Shown: positions 55,840 through 64,000 of the stretch, one piece after another
Layout: every line of letters begins with the position of its first letter
Numbering within the stretch: the first letter of the stretch is position 1
Notes under the pieces: model-generated
Told to the model about the DNA's origin: nothing
Databases searched by the model: none
The model's input: only the letters and a program-made list of their open reading frames with translations
Program-made: the position numbers and the translations under genes
NCBI GenBank assembly: GCA_038503065.1
Contig: JBCAMK010000001.1
Span: 3,658,001 to 3,722,000 of the forward strand
From: Paragyromitra xinjiangensis
Lineage: Eukaryota > Ascomycota > Pezizomycetes > Pezizales > Discinaceae
Length of the DNA: 64,000 nucleotides
Reading direction: 5' to 3'

Positions 55840-56448
55840 TTACAATCCCCCCGGAACGAACTCATCATCGCTCCAGTCCATCCACCTCTCCATCTTCTCC
55901 GCATAACATTGGCCCTCAGATTCCTGACCAGGATCCGTCCAGTTTTCATCCCAATTATCATAGCTGATGGAGCAGCCAGAATCTCCGCTCCTAGGACTCG
56001 AGAGATGGGTTTGCTGGTCTTCGTTGTCTGCCTCTGTTTTCGTGAAAGTGTATCGTATCGTGTAACTAGCGGTCTCGTCGATCTGTCTGTGTTGTCTGCC
56101 TCGGCCTCGATGGCTCTGATACCGTCTAATACCCGCTCGTCTTCCGCGTCTATTCCCCGTTCTAAGCCTATCCTGGGATGCAGTAGGATCGAGATGAGCT
56201 GCAGCGGCTACCGTTTCGGGGTGTTGTTGGGTATTCTCGTAGAAGTAGTTTACTAAGGCTGCAACGTCTCCCCGTTCATTCAGGTCTCTGAACTGACGAT
56301 CGCTATAAAGTTTCGGTTGATTCTCTGGTTTGGGGGACTGACATTGCTCGATGATTTCTAAGATTTCCGGGGCCTTGACCTTCGGGACAAACTCCTTACT
56401 GAGAGGATTAAGTTTCTGAACAGCCTTATTTTGTTGGGGGGAATCCAT
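55840..56448 (-). CDS. PAM2-motif protein, putative poly(A)-binding-protein partner
   Basis: A single exon of 202 aa. Residues 12-23 read KLNPLSKEFVPK, a near-perfect PAM2 motif (LNPxAxEFxP) with the key Leu, Phe and Pro; the usual Ala is Ser. PAM2 peptides bind the MLLE domain of cytoplasmic poly(A)-binding protein, as in eRF3, Ataxin-2 and Paip. A helical segment (LYSDRQFRDLNERGDVAALV) follows. Then an Arg/Gly/His-rich stretch (RRGRRAGIRRYQSHRGRGRQ) looks RNA-binding. The C-terminus is acidic and Trp-rich (YDNWDENWTD, MERWMDWSDDEFVPGG); its DDEFVPGG may be a second, weaker PABP-like peptide. I know no named homologue. A role in mRNA translation or decay is inferred from the motif. Confidence 0.72.
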   Translation of the reverse strand: MDSPQQNKAVQKLNPLSKEFVPKVKAPEILEIIEQCQSPKPENQPKLYSDRQFRDLNERGDVAALVNYFYENTQQHPETVAAAAHLDPTASQDRLRTGNRRGRRAGIRRYQSHRGRGRQHRQIDETASYTIRYTFTKTEADNEDQQTHLSSPRSGDSGCSISYDNWDENWTDPGQESEGQCYAEKMERWMDWSDDEFVPGGL

Positions 56449-59400
56449 TGGTGTGATGATTTAGGGATGGACTAGGTAAATTTGAAGAATCTCGGGTGGT
56501 CTCCTTGAAGTGGTTAGGTTTGAGAATCTGTGGATGGATATCGAGTGGTGTTGGAGTTTCGGTCGTTTTGTCTAATAAAAGCACAGGGTAGTGCATGCGT
56601 CCAATAGTATCTCCAGGAGGGTTTTGAGAGCATTGAATTATTACCGAGGCGGCTGGGCTAGTAAGAATTTCCTCCAAATCCACATGTACCTTTCCTTGAA
56701 CAGACGAACAAGTAATTCCAATAATCCTAAAGAAGTAGATTACTTGACAGCATGCATACATGTAGCTCTCTTGTCATATCCATACTAAGTTAATTTTTGC
56801 ATAGTGGTTTGTCCAGTCAGCTTAAAAAGTGGTGCCCCTGCCTCTCTTCTACCCCTTGATCAGATCATACCCAGTCACTCGGATTATATTTTCGCCAGTT
56901 TCAGACATCCCTTCAGTCGCTCCCACCATCGAGGCAAACTCAGAGTGGTCCAGTCTTACCTGATCACCCGACATCCAGGCTTTCATATTTACATCAATTG
57001 GTCGTGATATTTTTGGTTATCTATCCCCATCGAAGATTGCTCTAGAATTTATATCATAAACCGAATAGTTCACATCACATTACAATCCGTCTGATGCATC
57101 AAAGCCCGAACTCTCGACAATATGCACTTGAGATATTTCGGAGTGCACAAGTAGATCACCGGCGAGTACTTCGGGCCACACATACGCGTACCGATGATCC
57201 GATCTTCAGGGTCTCCAACCCAATTTCACGGAGAACCAAAGTTATTCAGATCTTGTCTAGAAACCACGGGACGATCCAAGGGCTCATGCTTGAAACAGCT
57301 CCGTTCTTCATAAGGGCTTTTTTCGTGGCTTTCGAACTGTAATTGTGATACGGGCCGATGTCGCAACGTGGACGCCGGTTGCATACCGGTCTCCGTGTCG
57401 GTATTCGGGCTAGGGATATTCTAAACTTGAGTCCCACACAAGACCCAAGGGGCACTTCTGGACAGCAGGTGTCCCGAGGCCGGTTGAGATTCTCGGAGCC
57501 CTGCAGATGTTGGTTTTGAAATGCACGGAGGTCCCCGCTGTCTTTTTGTCTCGAAGATCTCCGCGGCTCGGTCCGCTTCTCAGGCCAACGCTACGCCACC
57601 GTCACAAGGAAGTTTGTACTGGATTAACAGGTTTTTTTTTCGCGGTAGAAAAAGAAAAAGAGAGGCATAAAAAGGGGAGTCATAAAAAGAAAACATATGT
57701 CTCGGAGCTTCTCGCTAGAAGCAGAGTGCTATGAGCCTTAGTCATGAAATGTCACTCGCGAGGCGCTGACCAAAGGAGATCGAGATCGTCTGACGGACGC
57801 CGACGTCAACTCATCGAGCTCAAAAGGCTGCTTTAGCTTTTCGCAAAAAAAGACACCAGGACATTATTTCACGATAACCATCTCTCAAGGCCGATAGATT
57901 GGGGACTGAGCTCATCGTCGATGAAGAACCTCATGCGGAGCAGAGAAGAAAGAGAAGCGAAAGGTGATACGAATAAGACCAAGCATTTGAATGTTGGCAA
58001 ACACGTTATTGTGATATATTGCACGTCACCTGTACGTCACTGCAAGACCACAATTCCAGGCACCTTCCCTCAATAATTTGTTGTCCAAGCATGCACAGAA
58101 CTGCTTATGGCGGTGTTCACGAGCACATGTCGGAGGGGGTCGATATTGTCGATGACTTGTTAACCGTTAGATAAGGTTCGTACCCGGAGAGATAACCAAC
58201 TTGTCGGTAACTATCAATACTATGCACGTGACCGGCAACACAATGAGGGGTGCCTCAATTGGGCGAAATAGTAGGAATAGTAGTACTATAATTTCTGTTG
58301 TGTAAAGGCCAGTTCATCCGGAAGTGAGGCATTCTAAGGTCAAAACATCAGCAGAAACGCATATACCCACGATGTCAGCCGGGTGACCATAGAAGAGTAT
58401 ATCAAGGCCGGCGAGAAGTTTGATACGTCATCAAAAAAGAAGGTTGCAAATTTCTCAAAACACAGTCTCATGATGCGATTCTGAACCTCTCGTTCGATCT
58501 CAATACTCCCCCGCATCGGATATACAGCGAACAAAGTGCGCAGTAAGAGATGCCTTATCAAAATGATCAATCATTCCTGTTTTCCTTGTGCTTTTGGCGA
58601 AAACACGACATTCGTATTGCTGTGCAGTCAACGTTAATCGTATTATTCGACCCACAGTACCCACAACCAGCAAAACATGCGGAGATAATTAGTTCAGTAC
58701 CGAGTCGGGCATGAGTCCGTAAGTTTTGCAACTACGGCCTCCGAGAGAAGAAGTTGGCAAAAAACTATGAGATCCGCACGACAAGTCGGTTTATTGCTGC
58801 AACTCTTAGCGTCTCAGAAAGGCAAACGGATCCACGGATATGTACCACTCAGAAGGCGGGTCTCGTCGCCGGCCAGAATTGCCGTTGATCGGATCGGATT
58901 AATATGTTGAATAAACTGCTATCAATAACAGGTTGCGAGTTTGCGTTGTTGGCCCCTTTTTGCTGTGCTGTACTTTACCGGCAACGAGAGATAAAAAACC
59001 ATGATATAGTAATAGGTAAGTACTGGTATTTCAAAAGGGGCTGGAGATAGGGAGATCCAAAGAAGAAAGTACAGGCTCGCACGGACTCTGTTCGAGGTAA
59101 ATAATAATAAGTATTAGAGTGAGAGGGATACTTCTTCGCTACAGCCCACTACAACCTGCAAGTACTTGTAGGAGAGTTTTAAAGAGGACCGTCGTCGCAG
59201 GAGGCAGGTATATGTATGTAAGGCGGCGAGAAACGCCTGTGGGATAGAACGTGGGGTTCGTGGGAGGTATCGGCAGTGTACTGGCCTCGTAATTGGAACA
59301 GCAGAAACGGCATCCCTCGGGGCAGCCTTGCATGTGAACGGTCGCCAGCGGAAGTAAGCAAGCAAAACTTACGTCCAAAAGTAGGTACATGTCAGACAGA

Positions 59401-61600
59401 CAGCTCACAGCTCACAGCTCAGCTCCCATACCTAGCTACAGCTCGCTGCTTTTTCTGCTCTGCTCTGCTGCTCTGCTCTGCTCTGCTGTGACAGGCTTAG
59501 GAGTCCAAGCTCGCTGCGAGTGATGTGCATAAGGCACGCAATGTCCCTATCTTGGCCAAGAAACCACTTATTGGTCAAAACCCTAATTCTCTCAGACCTG
59601 GGAGGTATTATGCCATACAGCATTAGATCTCTCCGATTCAAAAAGTCGTTACTTAAGCGTCTTTGATCGATATTGGCGAGATAGGTGCCGAATAACTAGG
59701 TACGTAACGGTTTACAAGGCTATCCTGAAGATTAGCTACAGAGTCATCGGCAGCAAAATCCGAACCATGGATGTGGCCCGACCCGGTTCCTGACGGGAAT
59801 CAATGGCGATTTGTTTATGAAGAAACCCTCTCGAAACGCCCAAAGTAGTAACCATCAAGGGGTAAGAATGAAAGAAAAAAGCAAACAAAGATTAAGCAGC
59901 CTTCCTCGGGAGCGATTGACAGCGATTGTTGCCTCCAGCAGACAGATACGGACGAATATTTCGATGATAACCAGCTTGTCCCTTGATAAAGTCTCACAGT
60001 GCGGCATTGATCCCGGGAACGCCTTACTTCAGATAAGAGATCTTCCATTCACACCGGGGAGTCACCTTTCGAGAGCACCGGTAGTAACAAGAACTAATTG
60101 TGGACCAGGCCAAAGCAAGGGGACGCGCCGCCATGCAGCGGAACGAGAACTTCAGGCCAGCCTTAGGGGACACCTATTTTTCCGATGGCTTGGTTCCGGA
60201 AAATCTTACCTTATCGTTGATGGAACCGAGTTAATGCATGGGGGGTTCGATGTTTTGTTGCTTGTAAGGATGTTTTGGTTGTATCGCAATTTGGGGGGGG
60301 GTTTAGTTTGGGGTACTTCCACGCCTGATAGCAATTATGTGCCCTGGACATTTGATTGACGCAGAATAAACTAGGTACGGAACGTGAAAGCTGAATACCG
60401 AAACAAATGTATAGGTTAGCCAGCCAACGACGAGTTTCCTCCAATGCATTCAATAGAACAAATATACGCCTCTCACCAACTGCATAAACAACAGGTGGAT
60501 AGCGTCTTCACGTTTGAGGATGGCGGCAGGAGATCCGTTTGCATGTGCGTTAATTCTGTCGTGAATGCTGATCGTGGTGGGCTGCTAGAAGGACCGGTCC
60601 GGACTACTCTACAGTCACGGAAGCACAGCACCACTCACTATCAGTGCTTAAGAAGTTTGACCGGCTGATAACAGACAGGCAGGCAACTAAAAAAAAGGGC
60701 GCGGTGTAGCAGATTGGCCAAAAAGACCACAGTTTCCGCTGCTCCGTGCATCTCGCTGCTGCTGTCGCTGCTGCAATTGTCAGTCTGTTCCAGCTATTTG
60801 GACACGAGCGGGGGAGGGTAGGAGGATGGGCGTCCCTTTAAATCGGAGAATTCGGTCGGATCGAAGCTGTAGCCCAAAGATGCTCGAAACTGGGTGGCGG
60901 GTAATCTGCATCGAATTGGGGCAGAGATGCAAGAGAATGCAGCGTGCAGTGCAGCCTGTTGCGTCTGCTGCGGCCTGCGGGGCGTTCTGCAGTGTCACGT
61001 CATTGTCGCAGGACCCTGGAGGGATGGAAGTGACCAGGGTGGATGGGTGGGCGCACTGAGTGAGAGATGGTGTGCAGCAATTATTAGTGTGCGCATAGCA
61101 GCGTGCAGCAGATGGGTTGGGGGTTTACGCGTGCGATTGACAAAGATCTAATCTAATCTTCGCGACGTGACTAGCCTAACAATAGCAAGGGCAAGTGTCA
61201 CTCGCCTTCTTGCCGCACTAACAAGAGCGAAGATGGGAGGGTGGACGGACGGACAGTGGATCGAGTGACAGGCAACACCCACGCCCGCCTCTCCACCCCT
61301 CCCACGCTGACCTGAGCCTTCCTATTGCTGCTCCCGGGTCCGCGCCTACCTTACCCTAGCTCCCTTCGTTCCCTCGCTCTCCTGCTTGTCCTTATCTGTC
61401 TGCTCGCGCCCCTCTACTTCTTCTCAACGGTCAACCAGTCCTCTTGCTTATCTTCCGCTGCCCGCCCGCCGACCTTAGCCCATCTAGGTCTTGCTTTCTC
61501 TGACTTTATCATCTCGCCGCGTTCCCCCCTCTCTCGATTCCTTCTCACACCCACGATCCAAACAACCCTCAACCTACCTCAACCTACCTCAACTTCAACT
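56449..61600. other. 5-kb gene-poor region
   Basis: The left 300 bp are the PAM2 gene leader. Beyond it I find no conserved protein fragment. The longest frame (59811-60359, 182 codons, plus strand) changes composition abruptly and ends over a run of G residues; it looks like chance. Base composition varies more than in the gene-rich parts. The right end (61310-61600) is C/T-rich and is the YPI1 leader. Confidence 0.4.
59399..59490 (+). repeat. CAGCT / CTGCT low-complexity repeats
   Basis: Imperfect tandem CAGCTCA units (59402-59424) are followed by CTCTGCTCTGCTGCTCTG runs (59452-59490). The second part is nearly perfect (CTCTG)n with one insertion. Flanking sequence shows no gene. Confidence 0.8.
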
Positions 61601-62151
61601 ATGCTCCTTCCTCCTCCAGAACACCGTGAGTCGGGACCTGCTGTCCCCTCCGCCACACAAACACAAACAAACATCACCGCGCAGCCTTCTATTCCCAGAC
61701 CAATTCGCGTTCCTGATGGAACTCTGCGATTAAGAGGTGGGCCCGTTGAAGACCGTCGAGTTCGATGGGGTGCGGATGTTATTGACAATGAAGGCCTTGG
61801 GAGGAAAAAATCCAAAGGTTTGTTTCCCTCATCTTTTTCGGAACGAATGGTCTTGCCACAACGCCATTCAGGACGCTTTTTAGGCCACCAATTAACGTTG
61901 TCTATTTTTTCTGAATAGTATGCTGCATTTACCACCGCCCCCGAGCTTATGACGAATCATCAAGCGACGACAGTGATTCATCCTCAGATGACGACAGCGA
62001 CATTGGTGATCATAGACATGGAAAAGACTGCGGACACGGACATGGCTCAATGAGGAATTCTCGCTCGAAAGGCAAGGGAAAGGCCGGCAAACGGGGCCCC
62101 AGCCCAAATGCATATGAGAAGATGCCAAAACCAAAGAAGAAGGCAACTTAG
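61601..62151 (+). CDS. YPI1: Type-1 protein phosphatase regulator Ypi1
   Basis: Two exons, 61601-61817 and 61919-62151, giving 149 aa. Ypi1 (human PPP1R11/inhibitor-3) binds the Glc7/PP1 catalytic subunit in the nucleus. The diagnostic block is split by the intron: RRVRWGADVIDNEGLGRKKS then KVCCIYHRP, which contains the PP1-docking RVRW (RVxF type) and the Cys pair. The acidic Ser-rich ESSSDDSDSSSDDDSD and the His/Gly-rich segment after it (RHGKDCGHGHG) also match. The C-terminus is basic (KMPKPKKKAT). Start at 61601 is the first ATG in the conserved part of the frame. The gene is followed by a T-rich 3' region. Confidence 0.92.
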
Positions 62152-62759
62152 ACGAAATGTGCACGACTGTAGATTGGATTGTGATTGGGCATAGAGAGAA
62201 AGAGAAAAACAAGTTTGAGACCTGTGGTTGTTTTTTTCTCTTTTCATTTTTTTCTTGTTTTTTTGAGGCGTAACGTTACGGATGCATGCATTCTCTTCAT
62301 TCTTCTAGTCTCCATATTACTTTTTAGTCTTTTTTATTTCTTTTTGTCTCTGGAGAAGATGGGGAAGAAAAAAAAGCTGGCTGGTTGGGTTAACAGTGGC
62401 ATTTGGGTTCTTTTTTTTCACTTTTCATCCTCTTTGGCCAAGGTAGTCCATCACGCCTAGTGTATTCGAATATGCTATATCATGATGAAAACTACAATCT
62501 GAGTATATTTTGGAATTTACATGGACGATTCTCGTGGACCTCATCGTCGCTGCTGTTCCTTGTGCTTGCTTGTTGTGCCTTGCCAAGCCTCAAATGCAAC
62601 GGTTTCTGCGGTCCGTGCGTCTGCAGGCGAGTGAGGCTCAAATATGAACAACGACGACATCAATTTGTAGCTCACATCACAAATTAATCCCCCATAACAT
62701 AACTATCATCATCCCCAACTGCTGCTACTTCTCCTCCTCTCCTTAACATCAATCATCCC
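62152..62759. other. Intergenic region, YPI1 to DHX35
   Basis: About 610 bp. The left half is T-rich with several T tracts, fitting the YPI1 3' UTR. The right 60 bp are C/T-rich before the helicase ATG. Confidence 0.4.
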
Positions 62760-64000
62760 ATGGCTTCCGCTGACCGCTCCACCGAATCAGAAGAGTATCT
62801 ACCGAGCCTCTACCGCCCCTCCACCATATTACCCATTTCTCGCCACAGAAACGCTCTCCTGTACCTCATCGAAAACCATCCAGTGACCATCGTGGTAGGT
62901 CAAACCGGGTCTGGGAAGACGACTCAGTTACCGCAATATCTATATGAGGCAGGATGGGCCCAGGATGACAAGATTATCGCGTGTACACAACCCAGGAGGG
63001 TGGCAGCAACAACCGTCGCGACCAGGGTGGCTGAGGAAATGGGTGTGCGGCTGGGAGAAGAGGTTTTGTGAGCCCCTTTCACACCATTTGTCAATTACGT
63101 TGTTGTGGGACTGCATATGCGGGAGTGGGGGAAGGGAAGAGGAAAAAAAAAAATTATTTAAAAAAATTATTTAAGCTGACGTTGCGGGGTTTCTGCGATT
63201 TTGTGCAGGTGGGCTACTCTATACGATTCGAAGATATGACTTCTCCTCGCACGCGGATAAAGTACATGACGGACGGAATGCTCCTCCGAGAAGCCCTCGT
63301 GGATCCTTTGCTATCCAGGTATTCCGTTATAATGATCGACGAGGCACATGAAAGGAGCTTAAGCACCGATATATTGCTCGGCGTTTTGAAAAAAATTAGG
63401 CGAAGACGGAAAGAGTTAAGGGTTGTAGTTAGTTCTGCGACACTTCAGGCAGAAGAGTTTGCTCGGTTCTTTACAGGCACAGAAGATGATGCTGAAATTG
63501 GAAAGGGGAAGGGAAAAGGGAAGGAGGGTGAAGGCAAGGAGTTGGCAAAGATTATTTCGCTAGAAGGCAGATGCTATCCGGTCGACGTGCTCTATCTGGA
63601 GGAGCCTACGGAAAATTACGTGGAGAAAGCCGTACAAACTGTTTTTGATATACATCTCAAGGTACTTGCCATTTTATTTTCGTCTGTTGGTCTATACTTA
63701 TCGTGACTTGTTGGCTGTGATATCTGATGTATCTGAGACATGCAGGAAGGCGAGGGCGACATCCTACTTTTTCTGACTGGTCGGGATGAGATCGAAAACG
63801 CAGTTTCCACGATCCGTGAGCGTTCCCAAGATCTCCATCCCCGGGCCCCGCAGCTTTTACCCTTGCCCTTATATGCGGGACTACCGCACGACCAGCAGCT
63901 CGCCGTTTTTGATCCTGCACCTGAAAATCATCGCAAGGTGATAGTATCTACCAACATCGCCGAAGCGTCCGTCACGATCGAGAAGATAGTATTCGTTATT
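62760..64000 (+). CDS. DEAH-box RNA helicase, DHX35 type (5' part)
   Basis: Three exons visible, 62760-63062, 63209-63661 and 63746 to the window edge; 337 codons, with the C-terminal half missing. Helicase motifs in order: I ([12 protein letters not shown]), Ia ([12 protein letters not shown]), Ib ([11 protein letters not shown]), II (MIDEAHERS), III (VVSSATLQ), IV ([11 protein letters not shown]) and V ([11 protein letters not shown]). Sequence before motif [21 protein letters not shown], is close to DHX35 rather than Prp43 or Prp22. DHX35 is a spliceosome-associated helicase of the catalytic (C) complex. A Lys/Gly-rich insert ([14 protein letters not shown]) sits after motif III. The first donor (GTTTTG) is weak, but the nearby GTGAGC would break the frame at [10 protein letters not shown]. 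Confidence 0.9.

Noticed and set aside
59811..60359. 182-codon plus-strand frame
   Set aside because: Composition shifts along its length and it ends over a G-rich run. The GSGKS string in it is isolated, without other NTPase motifs.

Overview
This is nuclear DNA from a filamentous ascomycete, most likely Pezizomycotina. Nearly every gene is split by short introns (about 47-200 bp, mostly GT-AG), genes lie singly on both strands, and the recognisable proteins are fungal orthologues. These include PalA/Rim20, Nop58, Efm6, Axl2-type, Med18, a Laa2/DUF5102-type protein and Ypi1. No prokaryotic operon, tRNA, rRNA, CRISPR array or intact transposon was recognised. The class within Pezizomycotina cannot be fixed from this window.

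Layout. 0-10 kb: TRAPPC13-like (-), a SWIM/RING zinc-finger protein (+), MED18 (+), a Ctr copper transporter (+) and an AVT-type vacuolar amino-acid transporter (-). 10-17 kb: a 99-aa hypothetical (+), NOP58 (-), a 3-kb gene-free stretch and ribosomal protein S24 (-). 18-24 kb: Laa2-like (+), an alpha/beta-hydrolase (+), EFM6 (-) and a divergent GNAT acetyltransferase (+). 24-33.5 kb: an Axl2-like cadherin-fold membrane protein (+), a PP2C phosphatase (+) and a TatD nuclease (-). 33.5-36.9 kb: gene-free. 37-45 kb: a WW-domain Gly/Pro-rich protein (+), a small GPI-type protein (+), HSP20 (-) with heat-shock elements, and a second mitochondrial aconitase (-). 45-54 kb: a 1,099-aa Glu-rich coiled-coil protein (+), a Pof1-type nicotinamide-nucleotide adenylyltransferase (+) and palA/RIM20 (+). 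54-64 kb: a PAM2-motif protein (-), a 5-kb gene-poor stretch, YPI1 (+) and the 5' part of a DHX35-type DEAH helicase (+) that runs off the right edge.

The genes do not form one pathway. They are mostly conserved housekeeping functions in trafficking, transcription, ribosome biogenesis, translation, signalling, stress and pH response, mixed with a few lineage-specific proteins. I built exon models by joining conserved protein segments across consensus splice sites and checking that reading phase is kept. Every spliced model given here closes in frame. The most unusual points are: palA begins with an 8-nt and a 16-nt coding exon; the PP2C gene has a GC-AG intron whose retention would give a tail-less phosphatase; an otherwise unrecognised protein carries a near-consensus PABP-binding PAM2 motif; TatD has two in-frame starts; and a small GPI-type protein becomes visible only after splicing.
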